Numbered from the stretch's first letter, positions 44,062 through 53,446 are shown. The stretch: DNA of 64,000 nt from Ruegeria lacuscaerulensis (GCF_013031245.1 NZ_WPZL01000019.1:1-64000), one strand, 5' to 3'. Notes: generated by a model not told the origin, from the letters alone. A program made the numbers and translations.

Positions 44062-45306
44062 ATGAAACACTATTCAGCCTTTGCTGTAGCGCGCGAAGCG
44101 CTGCGCTATCACACCGGGTGGGAGCGCGCATGGCGTTCGCCCGAACCGAAGAAACGTTACGACGTGATTATCGTCGGTGCAGGTGGCCATGGTCTGGCGA
44201 CCGCGTATTATCTGGGTAAGAACTACGGGATCCAGAATGTCGCCGTGATCGAAAAAGGCTGGCTGGGTGGTGGTAACACAGGCCGGAACACGACCATCAT
44301 CCGCTCGAACTATCTCCAGGACCCTTCGGCGGCGATCTACGAAAAGGCGCGCAGCCTCTACGAAGATCTGAGCCAGGACCTGAACTACAACGTCATGTTC
44401 AGCCCGCGCGGCGTGATGATGCTGGCGCAGACCCAGCACGAGATCCGTGGCTATCAGCGCACGGCCCACGCCAACGCGCTGCAAGGCGTTAAGACCGAGT
44501 GGATCACGCCCGAGCGCGTCAAAGAGCTGGTTCCGATCATCAATATCGATGGTCCCCGCTATCCGGTTCTTGGGGCGCTGTGGCAGGAACGCGGCGGCAC
44601 CGCGCGTCACGATGCTGTGGCCTGGGGTTATGCGCGCGCCTGTTCGGCGATGGGCATGGACATCATTCAACAGTGCGAAGTCAACGGCGTCCGGTCCGAG
44701 AACGGTCGCGTGGTTGGAGTAGACACTACCAAAGGCTCGATAGATTGTGACAAGCTGGGCATCGTGGTTGCGGGCCATTCCGGTCAGTTGGCCGAGATGG
44801 CGGGCTTCCGTCTGCCGCTTGAGGCGATCGCCCTTCAGGCGCTCGTGTCTGAGCCGGTCAAACCCTGCATGGATGTGGTTGTAATGGCCAACACCGTGCA
44901 CGGCTACATGTCGCAATCGGACAAGGGCGAGATGGTGATCGGCGGCGGCACCGACGGGTTCAATAACTACACCCAACGCGGCAGCTTCCATCATATCGAG
45001 GAAACCGTCCGCGCGCTGGTCGAAACCTTCCCGATGATCTCGCGTCTTAAAATGCTGCGCCAATGGGGCGGCATCGTGGATATGACCGGTGACCGTTCAC
45101 CGATCTTGTCCAAAACACCGCTGGGCGGCTGCTTCATCAACTGCGGCTGGGGCACCGGCGGCTTTAAGTCGATCCCCGGGTCGGGCTGGGGAATGGCGCA
45201 GCTGATGGCCACAGGCCATTCACCGCTGACCGAAGCGTTCTCGCTGGACCGCTTCAAAGAGGGTCGCTTCATCGACGAAAGCGTCGCCGCCGGGGTGGCA
45301 CACTAA
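44062..45306 (+). CDS. soxB: Sarcosine oxidase, beta subunit
   Basis: The 414-residue flavoprotein begins RYDVIIVGAGGHGLATAYYLG near 32 (FAD GxGxxG), with GNTGRNTTIIRSNY near 75 and the HH pair in GSFHHIEETVRAL near 310. It is the DAO-type subunit of heterotetrameric sarcosine oxidase, which turns sarcosine, tetrahydrofolate and O2 into glycine, methylenetetrahydrofolate and H2O2. The covalent FMN His is expected in this subunit. ATG at 44062 starts the standard N-terminus (MKHYSAFAVAREAL). It is first of soxBDAG. Confidence 0.95.
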   Translation: MKHYSAFAVAREALRYHTGWERAWRSPEPKKRYDVIIVGAGGHGLATAYYLGKNYGIQNVAVIEKGWLGGGNTGRNTTIIRSNYLQDPSAAIYEKARSLYEDLSQDLNYNVMFSPRGVMMLAQTQHEIRGYQRTAHANALQGVKTEWITPERVKELVPIINIDGPRYPVLGALWQERGGTARHDAVAWGYARACSAMGMDIIQQCEVNGVRSENGRVVGVDTTKGSIDCDKLGIVVAGHSGQLAEMAGFRLPLEAIALQALVSEPVKPCMDVVVMANTVHGYMSQSDKGEMVIGGGTDGFNNYTQRGSFHHIEETVRALVETFPMISRLKMLRQWGGIVDMTGDRSPILSKTPLGGCFINCGWGTGGFKSIPGSGWGMAQLMATGHSPLTEAFSLDRFKEGRFIDESVAAGVAH

Positions 45307-45382
45307 GGGTTCTGCCCGAAGTTGCCAGATAACAGAATTCTGGTCGGCCACTGCGCCGACCGACCGCCAAAAGGATGACCAC

Positions 45383-45712
45383 ATGCTGATCCTGAATTGC
45401 CCCTATTGCGGCGTTGATGCCGAAGAAACCGAACTGGCCGCTGGTGGCGAGGCGCATCTGAAGCGTTTCGGTCCGGGTTCATCGGATGATGATTTCCACG
45501 ACTACCTGTTCATGCGCGAAAACCCCAAAGGCGTTCATCTTGAACGTTGGCGCCACAGCAATGGCTGCGGCAAGTGGTTCCACGCCGCGCGCTGCACCCA
45601 GACGCTCGAGGTTTTCGGGACATATCCCGCCCAGACCACCGAGCCGCCGCAGGAGATCAAGGACAACATCGCCGCCAAACGCCCTGGCTGGGCATGGAGA
45701 GAGTTCTCCTGA
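45383..45712 (+). CDS. soxD: Sarcosine oxidase, delta subunit
   Basis: A 109-residue zinc protein: ILNCPYCGVDAEETEL at the start, WRHSNGCGKWFHAARCTQT near 52. The delta subunit is small and binds zinc. AAGGA precedes the ATG. 76 bases follow soxB. Confidence 0.93.
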   Translation: MLILNCPYCGVDAEETELAAGGEAHLKRFGPGSSDDDFHDYLFMRENPKGVHLERWRHSNGCGKWFHAARCTQTLEVFGTYPAQTTEPPQEIKDNIAAKRPGWAWREFS

Positions 45713-45720
45713 TGCTTCAT

Positions 45721-45759
45721 CTTTTCAAAAATACTCCCGCCGGAGGCTCCGCCGCCTCC
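45721..45759. repeat. Palindromic repeat unit between soxD and soxA
   Basis: GGAGGC at 45742-45747 and GCCTCC at 45754-45759 form a hairpin, preceded by the phrase TCAAAAATACTCCCGCC. This phrase is a common intergenic element in Roseobacter-group genomes as I recall. It lies inside the sox operon and could shape mRNA processing. Confidence 0.5.
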
Positions 45760-45781
45760 ACCTGCGAAAGGTCCGCGTAAA

Positions 45782-48700
45782 ATGAGCACCCGCCTCGCAA
45801 AACACGGCCGGCTGATTGACCGGTCAAAACAGGTTACATTCACCTTCAACGGTACCTCGATGCAGGGCTATGAGGGCGACACGCTTGCCTCGGCCCTGCT
45901 GGCCAACGATCAGGTGATGATGGGCCGGTCGTTCAAATACCACCGCCCGCGCGGCGTTGTCGCCAGCGGCGCGGAAGAGCCGAATGCCCTGGTCGGTCTT
46001 GGGCAGGGCAACCGGTTCGAACCGAACCAGCGCGCCACCACGACTGAGCTGTTCAACGGACTGACTTCGGTTTCCCAGAACCACTGGCCAAATCTTGAAT
46101 TCGACATCGGTGCCGTGAACACGGCCTTTGCCCGGTTTCTGCCTGCCGGTTTCTATTACAAGACGTTCATCCATCCCAAACCGTTCTGGAAACACGTCTA
46201 CGAACCGATCATCCGTCAGTCCGCCGGTCTGGGCAAAGCGCCCGACAAGGACTCGCGCGACGCGGACACTTACGAGCACTTTTATGCCTTCACTGATGTT
46301 CTCGTAATCGGTGGCGGTGTGGGAGGCCTTCAGGCAGCCAAAGCGGCGGCGCAGTCCGGCGCCAAGGTCATGCTGATTGAACAGACCGCGCATTGGGGCG
46401 GACGAGCGCCTGTGGATGGTGGAACCATCAACGGTGAGCCTGTGGATAAGTTCGTGGAACAATTAGTTTCCGAACTCGAAACAATGGATAACGTTACCAT
46501 GCGGTCTCGCTGCATGGGCGCGGGCGTTTACGACCACGGTTATGTGCTGGGATATGAGCGTCTGACAGACCATAATCCGGGCACGCGAGGACCCCGCCAT
46601 CGCTTGTGGCGTATCCGGGCCAAACAGGTCGTAACCGCAACCGGTGCCATCGAACGTCCGCTTTCTTTCGCGGGCAACGATGTACCGGGCGTGATGCTCG
46701 CCTCGGCGATGCGCGACTATGTCGTGAACTGGGGTGTGACGCCGGGCGATAAGGTGATTGTCGCCACCAATAATGACGATGCGTATCGCACAGCGATCAT
46801 CCTGAAGCAGGCGGGTGTGGATATCTTGCGCATAGTTGACGCTAGGGCAGCCGCCGGTCCATTGGCCGAAGAGGCACGCCAGTTGGGTATCCGTGTCGAT
46901 CCTGGAAAGGCGATCGCCAAGGTCAAGGGTGGCAAACGCGTCAAAAAGGTTGCGATTTGCAATCAGGAAGGCGTCGGAGGCGCTCGCGAAGAGGTTGATT
47001 GCGACGCGGTTGCCATGTCAGGCGGCTGGTCTCCGGTTGTTCACATGTGGTCGCATTGCGGCGGCAAGCTGATCTGGGATGAGGCGAATGCCCATTTCCG
47101 CCCTGATCCCTCGCGCCCGCCTCTGGGTGCTGACGGTGAAGGATTTGTGTTGGCCGCTGGGTCCTCGAACGGGCCGCTGGCGCTGGGCGATGTCCTGACC
47201 GATGCGCAGTCAGCAGGCAAGGCAGCGGCAAAGGCCGCAGGCTTCAAGCCAAAGAACACAAAGGCACCGGTTGGCGAAACCACGGCAGAGGCGCCCATGG
47301 AGGCGGTCTGGCTGATGCCCGCCAATGCCGAAGTTCAGTTGCGTATGAAATCCTGGCTCGACTTCCAGAACGACGTCAAAGTCTCTGACGTCCAACTGGC
47401 GGCGCGTGAAGGTTATGAGAGCGTTGAACACACCAAGCGGTACACCACGCTGGGTATGGCGACAGATCAGGGTAAGTTGAGCAACATCAACGGTTTGGCG
47501 ATCCTCGCTGATGCGCTGGAATCGGAAATCCCGAAGGTCGGCACCACCACTTTCCGTCCGCCTTATACTCCGATCTCGCTGGCGGCCATTGGCGGCGAAG
47601 CGCGCGGTGAGGTGTTCCAGCCGATCCGCCAGACGCCAATGCACAACTGGCACGACAAGAACGGCGCCGATTGGGAGCCTGTCGGCCACTGGCGCCGGAC
47701 CTATGCCTACGTCCGCCCCGGCGAATCCGTGCATGACGCGGTAAATCGCGAGGTCAAGAACACCCGCGAAAACCTCGGCCTGCTGGACGCCTCGACGTTG
47801 GGCAAGCTGATCGTCAAAGGCCCGGATGCCGGCAAGTTCCTGGACATGATGTACACCAACATGATGTCCACGCTGAAGGTCGGCAAATGCCGCTATGGCC
47901 TGATGTGTTCGGAAAACGGCTTCCTGATCGACGACGGTGTTGTTGCCCGCATCGACGAGGATACCTGGCTGTGTCACACAACCACCGGCGGTGCGGAGCG
48001 TATCCACGGCCATATGGAAGAGTGGCTGCAGACCGAGTGGTGGGATTGGAAAGTCTACGTCGCCAACGTGACCGAACAATACGCTCAGGTCGCAGTCGTC
48101 GGCCCCAACGCCCGCAAGGTGCTGGAAAAGCTGGGCGGCATGGATGTTGGTAAAGAGACGCTGCCATTCATGGAATGGCGCGATGGCAAGATCGGCGAGT
48201 TCGATTGCCGTGCTTACCGCATCTCGTTCTCGGGCGAGCTGTCTTACGAAATCGCCGTTCCTGCCAGCCAGGGTCAGGCATTCTGGGATGCTCTAATGGA
48301 GGCAGGCAAAGAGTTCGGCGTGATGCCATACGGCACCGAATGTCTGCACATCCTGCGCGCCGAGAAGGGCTTTATCATGATCGGGGACGAGACCGACGGC
48401 ACTGTGATCCCGCAGGATCTGGGGCTGCACTGGGCGCTTTCGAAAAAGAAAGAGGACTACCTTGGCAAGCGCGCCCATTCGCGTAGCCACATGGCCGATC
48501 CAGAGCGTTGGAAACTGGTTGGTCTCGAGACTGTGGATGGTTCTGTCATCCCCGACGGCGCTTACGCAGTGGGCGAGGGCGTCAACGCCAACGGTCAGCG
48601 CAACATGATCGGACGTGTGACCTCGACCTACTACTCGGCTAACCTGGACAAGGGTATCGCCATGGGCCTGATCAAGCACGGTCCGGACCGGATGGGTGAG

Positions 48701-48796
48701 ATTGTCGAGTTCCCGGGCACCGACGGTAAAACCTACAAAGCAAAGATCGTGGACCCGATCTTCTTCGACAAGGACGGGGAGAAGCAGAATGTCTGA
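45782..48796 (+). CDS. soxA: Sarcosine oxidase, alpha subunit
   Basis: The 1004-residue subunit has an N-terminal ferredoxin-like region (VTFTFNGTSMQGYEGDTLAS), an NAD-binding FAD/NAD fold (DVLVIGGGVGGLQAAKAAAQ near 176) and C-terminal GcvT-like folate domains. The C-terminal half shows YRISFSGELSYEIAVPASQG near 818 and YGTECLHILRAEKGFIMIGDE near 854, where tetrahydrofolate is converted to methylenetetrahydrofolate. It overlaps soxG by eight bases. Confidence 0.95.
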   Translation: MSTRLAKHGRLIDRSKQVTFTFNGTSMQGYEGDTLASALLANDQVMMGRSFKYHRPRGVVASGAEEPNALVGLGQGNRFEPNQRATTTELFNGLTSVSQNHWPNLEFDIGAVNTAFARFLPAGFYYKTFIHPKPFWKHVYEPIIRQSAGLGKAPDKDSRDADTYEHFYAFTDVLVIGGGVGGLQAAKAAAQSGAKVMLIEQTAHWGGRAPVDGGTINGEPVDKFVEQLVSELETMDNVTMRSRCMGAGVYDHGYVLGYERLTDHNPGTRGPRHRLWRIRAKQVVTATGAIERPLSFAGNDVPGVMLASAMRDYVVNWGVTPGDKVIVATNNDDAYRTAIILKQAGVDILRIVDARAAAGPLAEEARQLGIRVDPGKAIAKVKGGKRVKKVAICNQEGVGGAREEVDCDAVAMSGGWSPVVHMWSHCGGKLIWDEANAHFRPDPSRPPLGADGEGFVLAAGSSNGPLALGDVLTDAQSAGKAAAKAAGFKPKNTKAPVGETTAEAPMEAVWLMPANAEVQLRMKSWLDFQNDVKVSDVQLAAREGYESVEHTKRYTTLGMATDQGKLSNINGLAILADALESEIPKVGTTTFRPPYTPISLAAIGGEARGEVFQPIRQTPMHNWHDKNGADWEPVGHWRRTYAYVRPGESVHDAVNREVKNTRENLGLLDASTLGKLIVKGPDAGKFLDMMYTNMMSTLKVGKCRYGLMCSENGFLIDDGVVARIDEDTWLCHTTTGGAERIHGHMEEWLQTEWWDWKVYVANVTEQYAQVAVVGPNARKVLEKLGGMDVGKETLPFMEWRDGKIGEFDCRAYRISFSGELSYEIAVPASQGQAFWDALMEAGKEFGVMPYGTECLHILRAEKGFIMIGDETDGTVIPQDLGLHWALSKKKEDYLGKRAHSRSHMADPERWKLVGLETVDGSVIPDGAYAVGEGVNANGQRNMIGRVTSTYYSANLDKGIAMGLIKHGPDRMGEIVEFPGTDGKTYKAKIVDPIFFDKDGEKQNV

Positions 48797-49355
48797 ATCC
48801 ATCAGCGCACTGAACCACGCCAGCTATGACGGCATCGCCAAGATCGAGGAAATCGGTCTGCAGGGCATGATCACCCTGCGCGGCGACCTGTCGGACAAGG
48901 TGTTGGCCAAGGCTGTCAAGGACGCCACCGGGCAGAAAATGCCCGCTCAGCGCGAGGCTCTGGTCAATGGCGATACCGGCGCTTGCTGGATGTCGACCGA
49001 CGAATTGCTGGTGCTTGTCCCTTACGCCGAGGTTGAGGCCAAGCTGGCCGCGATGACCAGCGCGCTCAGCGGCACGCATGCCTTGGCGGTCAACGTCTCT
49101 GACGCGCGCGCGGTTTTCCGTATCTCGGGCGGTAACGCGCGCGTGGTTTTGGGCAAACTGTCTCCGGTCGATCTTGCGCCCGAAGCGTTCCAGCCTGGCC
49201 AGATCCGCCGCTCGCGACTGGCGCAGGTCGCGGGTGCGTTCTGGATGGACGATGCCGAAACCTTCCGTGTTGTCTGTTTCCGGTCGGCTGCGGATTACGT
49301 GTTCAAGCTGCTCAAGGTCGCGGCGCAGCCGGGCAGTGAGGTCGGGATTTACTGA
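48789..49355 (+). CDS. soxG: Sarcosine oxidase, gamma subunit
   Basis: A 188-residue GcvT-like protein starting MSESISALNHASYDGIAKI, with LSDKVLAKAVKDATG near 34 and VNVSDARAVFRISGGNARVVLGKLSP near 98. RRSRLAQVAGAFWMDDAETFRVVCFRSAADYV near 137 is the conserved tail. The ATG overlaps soxA by eight bases. It completes the heterotetramer. Confidence 0.93.
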   Translation: MSESISALNHASYDGIAKIEEIGLQGMITLRGDLSDKVLAKAVKDATGQKMPAQREALVNGDTGACWMSTDELLVLVPYAEVEAKLAAMTSALSGTHALAVNVSDARAVFRISGGNARVVLGKLSPVDLAPEAFQPGQIRRSRLAQVAGAFWMDDAETFRVVCFRSAADYVFKLLKVAAQPGSEVGIY

Positions 49356-49380
49356 CCTCCGCCTCAGCGCTGAACAAACA

Positions 49381-49410
49381 GACCGTCCGTTCCAGCGGGC
49401 GGTCTTTTTT
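49381..49410 (+). terminator. Rho-independent terminator after soxBDAG
   Basis: GACCGTCCG at 49381-49389 pairs with CGGGCGGTC at 49396-49404 (one G-U), followed by six T. Confidence 0.92.
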
Positions 49411-49595
49411 GCGTGTTCAGGAATCCGCAAGACGGACGGGCTGTTTTGTCGCTTTTCTTGATGTCAACTTTAGGTGGTGAACCTGCACACTAATTAGTAC
49501 GAACGAAATTACGGAAACTCTCGCATTGCGGGAATATTTAAATGATCTAAGCGCCTTGAAGCTTGGACAAAAATAGTAGGGGCACAATCACTTAA

Positions 49596-50051
49596 ATGAG
49601 GATTTCGAAGACGTTAGCGATTTGTCTCGCGGCGCTGTCCGCTGCGCCCGGAGTAGCCATCGCCGAGTCCTATTCGGAGACGTTAGAGTGCGCCTTCAAA
49701 AGAGGTCTTGCGAATAGACCTACCCCGAGCCGCATTCTACTTTCGTTGGACGAATTTGGGCGATTTGCATTGCTTCATGAAGTTGATATTCCGGAAATCG
49801 AAACCTCGACCGGGTCTGCAAGTGTTCTCAGAAAAAGTTACCGTGTCCTGTCGATTGCTTGGCAAGGGAAGGAATACTCATATCGTCACAACGACAAGAC
49901 GGCGCGTACTTATGTAAACGCGCCCGAAGGCGCTGATTTGCATAGGCTGGAGTTTCGCGTTTTTTTTGGACCGCACCACGATGAAGGCAATTGCGCGTTC
50001 AAGATCAACCGGCCAACGCATGCGACCGGGCGAAGCTGTCGGGCGCTGTAA
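49596..50051 (+). CDS. Small secreted protein, member A of a three-paralog family
   Basis: A 151-residue protein with a signal peptide (KTLAICLAALSAAPGVAIAE). The mature part has Cys in ETLECAFKRG near 31, then RILLSLDEFGRFALLHEVDI, and Cys in DEGNCAFKI near 131. This pattern (Cys near the N-terminus, strand ILLSLD, long beta region, C-terminal GNCxxK) matches the two neighbours. A disulfide between the conserved Cys pair is plausible. A later pair of Cys residues is not shared. Family and function are not recognised. No clear strong ribosome site is seen; GGGGC lies before the ATG. Confidence 0.65.
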   Translation: MRISKTLAICLAALSAAPGVAIAESYSETLECAFKRGLANRPTPSRILLSLDEFGRFALLHEVDIPEIETSTGSASVLRKSYRVLSIAWQGKEYSYRHNDKTARTYVNAPEGADLHRLEFRVFFGPHHDEGNCAFKINRPTHATGRSCRAL

Positions 50052-50097
50052 GGCGCATGCTTTTCCTACCAAATAAAAAGTCAATGAAAGTACGGAA

Positions 50098-50523
50098 ATG
50101 AAGAATTTTTTCGCCTCTGTAATTTTCGCTTTGTCTGCGTCCGCTGCTGTGGCTGAGGTTGTAACTTACGACTGTTCGCTTCACAGGCTGGAGCAAGGTT
50201 GGGTTCCTGATCGCGTTGTCCTGAGCGTTGACGCAGAAGAAAAGCGCGCGCGCGCTTATGATGCGTATATTCACAACATCGACGAAGAGCCGTAGGATGT
50301 TAAATTCAAGAAAACCCGCAAGGGTGAGTACAGAATGCTCTGGAAGATGAAGGTTCCGGCAAGCAACGGTCAGCGGATATATGTAAGCTATACGGCGACG
50401 TTGAACCCGGAAACACGACAGTTGAACATGATCACCAGATTCCCGCAGATGAATGTAACCAATCGCCCGAAGGGGGTTGGACCCTGCAAGATTCTGAACG
50501 GAGAATCCCTTTACGCCTCATAA
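50098..50523 (+). pseudogene. Small secreted protein, member B, with in-frame TAG
   Basis: Signal peptide MKNFFASVIFALSASAAVAE, then TYDCSLHRLEQGWVPDRVVLSVD. A TAG stop at 50293-50295 cuts the frame after ...HNIDEEP, and the same frame then continues as DVKFKKTRKGEYRMLWKMKV to GVGPCKILNGESLYAS, stopping at 50523. The two parts together align with member C over the whole length, so this is one gene broken by a nonsense codon (a point change or amber read-through). The second piece has a Met only by chance at 50335. Confidence 0.8.
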
Positions 50524-50592
50524 AACGAAGAAAATTGACGGACCTTATTTGGGTCAATGGCGATATATCCCCGGGCAAGCCGGGGATATACA

Positions 50593-50982
50593 TTACTCTA
50601 CCTTACAGCTCCCGGTACCATACGGTTTGTTCGCGGCATTTACATTAACGAAAGCCATCCGAACTTTGACGCTGTTGTCCTGGGGGTCAAGATTCGCCTG
50701 ATATCTGACACGCACGTTTGGTCCCTGCGACGTCTTGGATGTCAGGTTCCAGGACATACGATACCCTTTGGAACCGCGGTTTTTAAAGCGCGTATCTATC
50801 CATTCAGGTTTGTCGACAACCTGCGCTGTGCCCTGTTCGCTATCAACCTGAAACAGGTAAGCCGGGGCGATCCACCCCCGGCCGTCGACCTTTGTCATCT
50901 TGCAAGCATAAGTTATCGGGCTTGCCGAGGCGGCTAGTGCAGCCAACGTCCATGCAAAGAGGGCTGCAAGCATAAATCTCAT
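50593..50982 (-). CDS. Small secreted protein, member C of a three-paralog family
   Basis: A 129-residue protein with a signal peptide (FMLAALFAWTLAALAASAS). The mature part shows TYACKMTKVDGRGWIAPAYL near 22, PEWIDTRFKNRGSKGYRMSWNL near 57, VRVRYQANLDPQDNSVKVRM near 88 and a C-terminal GTGSCKVE. It aligns with member B along its full length, for example YRM(S/L)W, VRYQANLD/VSYTATLN and (G/A)xGxCK. AAGGA precedes the ATG. It faces member B, so the family pair is convergent. Function is not recognised. Confidence 0.75.
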   Translation of the reverse strand: MRFMLAALFAWTLAALAASASPITYACKMTKVDGRGWIAPAYLFQVDSEQGTAQVVDKPEWIDTRFKNRGSKGYRMSWNLTSKTSQGPNVRVRYQANLDPQDNSVKVRMAFVNVNAANKPYGTGSCKVE

Positions 50983-51100
50983 AATTGGTTCCTTCGTAAA
51001 CTTTCTGTCCGGCAATCCATCTCAACCCCAAATGGAGCTCAAGCTGGAATCAGGAACCAAAGCTGAAAACGCGTAAAGCCCGAGGTAATTTTGCCGCACT

Positions 51101-51862
51101 TTATCCTTGCAATAGGATCGTTTGAAATTGCGACAGGTTGTGCGGATCAAGTGCTGCCTTTTCGTCCAGAGGTCGCCCTTTCTCGTCACGAATATCAGAA
51201 TAGAAAGAAAGGGATTTTAGAAGGTCAGCCGTTTTCGAAACCTGTTCCTCGGCAGGCAGCAGCGGCGCATGAAGGGAAAGATAAAGCGTCGGGCGATACT
51301 CTTTCAAAAACGGAATGAGTGTGGGCAAAACCGCGTATTCAGCCCCCTCTATATCCATCTTGACCAGAGATACCCGTGACAGGTCCTTCACGGCCTCAAA
51401 CTGATCCCAGCCAATTGTCAGCGCGTCGCTGCCATGCGCGCCGTCATGCAGCAGGGAACTGGTGGAATCGCCTGGTTCACCGCGCAATGAGGCCATGCGG
51501 GCCACCCCGAACCGGTCCGACAGTGCCACACCAAAGGCCGAGACGTTGCGGATATTGTTCAGGTCCAGATTCCACGCCAGATGGCGGAATGCAGTCGGGT
51601 CGGGCTCAAAACACCAGACATGGCGCGATCTTCGGGCACCGTACAGGACCGTAGGGCCAATCCAGGCGCCGATATCCAAGTAGTCGCTGTCTGATGTCAG
51701 AAATTTGTCGAGAACGGCGAAGGTTTCCGGCTCCCATGCGCCAGCCGAGACCTTGCGCCAGAACTTGGAATGATAGGGGTCCAGGCGGAACGGCTCGCCG
51801 TTCAGGTGCCCCGCATAGTACCCGCGGGCGCGGTAAAACATCTTGCGCGCCTGTATCAGCAT
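51101..51862 (-). CDS. FkbM-family methyltransferase
   Basis: A 253-residue SAM methyltransferase with FkbM features: SDYLDIGAWIGPTVLYGARRSRHVWCFEPDPTAF near 57-91 (motif I and acidic loop), LDLNNIRNVSAFGVALSD near 98, and the catalytic-region VSLVKMDIEGAEYAVLPTL near 165. Such enzymes methylate hydroxyls of sugars or small molecules. The ATG at 51862 has AAAGG upstream. No linked polysaccharide genes are seen. Confidence 0.83.
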   Translation of the reverse strand: MLIQARKMFYRARGYYAGHLNGEPFRLDPYHSKFWRKVSAGAWEPETFAVLDKFLTSDSDYLDIGAWIGPTVLYGARRSRHVWCFEPDPTAFRHLAWNLDLNNIRNVSAFGVALSDRFGVARMASLRGEPGDSTSSLLHDGAHGSDALTIGWDQFEAVKDLSRVSLVKMDIEGAEYAVLPTLIPFLKEYRPTLYLSLHAPLLPAEEQVSKTADLLKSLSFYSDIRDEKGRPLDEKAALDPHNLSQFQTILLQG

Positions 51863-51963
51863 CGCGGACCTTTCGGTTTTGTGATCTCTGCCCTTGACCT
51901 GCGGCACTTGCCACAGCATTTAACCTGTGGAACCGCAACAATCATTTTCAACAGGGGGCCGAG

Positions 51964-52563
51964 ATGGCTTTTGAACTTCCTGATCTTCCTTATGCACATG
52001 ACGCGCTGGCAGCCAAGGGTATGTCCGCGGAAACACTGGAATATCACCACGACCTGCACCACAAGGCCTATGTCGACAACGGCAACAAGCTGATCGCAGG
52101 CACCGAGTGGGACGGCAAATCGCTGGAAGAGATCATCGTTGGCACCTACGATGCAAACGCCGTTGCGCAGAACGGCATCTTCAACAACATCAGCCAGCTT
52201 TGGAATCACAACCAGTTCTGGGAAATGATGGGCCCCGGCGCGAGCGCCATGCCCGGTGAACTGGAAAAGGCTCTGGTCGAAAGCTTTGGCTCGGTTGACG
52301 AGTTCAAGTCGCAGTTCAGCGCCGCCGGTGCCGGTCAGTTCGGTTCGGGCTGGGCGTGGCTGGTCAAGAACGCCGACGGTTCGCTGGCCGTGACAAAGAC
52401 CGAGAACGGCGTGAACCCGCTGTGCTTTGGTCAGACCGCGCTGCTGGGTTGCGACGTTTGGGAGCACTCGTACTACATCGATTTCCGCAACAAGCGTCCG
52501 GCGTACCTGTCGAATTTCCTCGACAATCTGGTGAACTGGGAAAACGTCTCGTCGCGGATGTGA
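51964..52563 (+). CDS. sodB: Superoxide dismutase (iron type)
   Basis: A 199-residue Fe/Mn SOD. Metal ligands: His in YHHDLHHKAYVDN near 27, His in LWNHNQFWEMM near 80, Asp and His in LLGCDVWEHSYYIDFRNKRPAYLSNF near 160. QFGSGWAWLVKN near 120 gives the Gln pattern typical of iron-type enzymes. It removes superoxide in the cytoplasm. GGGG precedes the ATG. A phosphoesterase starts four bases after its stop. Confidence 0.95.
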   Translation: MAFELPDLPYAHDALAAKGMSAETLEYHHDLHHKAYVDNGNKLIAGTEWDGKSLEEIIVGTYDANAVAQNGIFNNISQLWNHNQFWEMMGPGASAMPGELEKALVESFGSVDEFKSQFSAAGAGQFGSGWAWLVKNADGSLAVTKTENGVNPLCFGQTALLGCDVWEHSYYIDFRNKRPAYLSNFLDNLVNWENVSSRM

Positions 52564-52567
52564 TACA

Positions 52568-53446
52568 TTGACCCGACGTGGGTTCATAAAGGGCCTGCTG
52601 GCGTCAACGCTGGCAGGCCTATTTGTCGCCGCCTGGGCGTTCTTTTTCGAACCCTCGGTGCGATTGCGTGTGCGCAAGTGGCGGCTGCGGCGCAAAGATT
52701 GGACCGCTCCGCCGCTGCGCATCGCGGTACTTTCCGACCTGCATGTAGGTGAGCCCTATGTTGGTTTGGATCGGATCGAACAGGTGGTGCGCCGTACCAA
52801 TGCACTGGCGCCCGACCTTGTACTGCTGCTCGGAGATTATGCCGGGCATCACAGAGTTATCACAGGTCAGATCGAAGCCCGAGAGCTGGCACCGGTACTT
52901 GCAAAGTTGGAGGCACGGAACGGCGTTTACGCTGTTCTGGGCAACCACGACTGGTGGGATGACCGGGACGCTCAAAGACGGGGTGCAGGACCAAACAAAT
53001 TTGCCGAAGCGTTTCAACAGCAGGGTATCAAGGTTCTGTCCAATGAAGCGGTGCGGCTGGATGATTTGGGTATCTGGCTTGCAGGGCTTGAGGATCAGCT
53101 TGCATTCAGGCGCGGTGGACGGCTTGTGGGGCTGGATGATTTACCCGGAACGCTGGAACAGGTCACAGATGACGCACCCATTGTAATGATGGCGCACGAA
53201 CCGGATATTTTCCCCAAGGTGCCCGACAACGTTGCGCTGACTCTCTCTGGGCATACCCATGGCGGTCAGGTTCGGCTGTTTGGGTGGTCGCCTGTAGTGC
53301 CTTCGAAATATGGCAACCGTTATGCTTATGGGCACGTGCGCGAAGGCAAGCGCGATCTGGTGGTCTCGGGGGGGATTGGGTGTTCGATCCTGCCCGTGCG
53401 CTTTGGCGTTACACCCGAGATAACCGTGATCGAAATGTCCGCCTGA
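52568..53446 (+). CDS. Metallophosphoesterase with twin-arginine-like signal anchor
   Basis: The 292-residue calcineurin-like protein shows all metal motifs: LSDLHVG near 56, LLGDYAG near 88, LGNHDWWDD near 124, MMAHEPD near 205 and LSGHTHGGQVRLFG near 227. The N-terminus TRRGFIKGLLASTLAGLF fits a Tat-type signal, so it is likely folded before export. It belongs to the YkuE/YaeI group, phosphodiesterases that act on lipids or nucleotides. The start is TTG at 52568, five bases after the sodB stop. Confidence 0.85.
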   Translation: MTRRGFIKGLLASTLAGLFVAAWAFFFEPSVRLRVRKWRLRRKDWTAPPLRIAVLSDLHVGEPYVGLDRIEQVVRRTNALAPDLVLLLGDYAGHHRVITGQIEARELAPVLAKLEARNGVYAVLGNHDWWDDRDAQRRGAGPNKFAEAFQQQGIKVLSNEAVRLDDLGIWLAGLEDQLAFRRGGRLVGLDDLPGTLEQVTDDAPIVMMAHEPDIFPKVPDNVALTLSGHTHGGQVRLFGWSPVVPSKYGNRYAYGHVREGKRDLVVSGGIGCSILPVRFGVTPEITVIEMSA

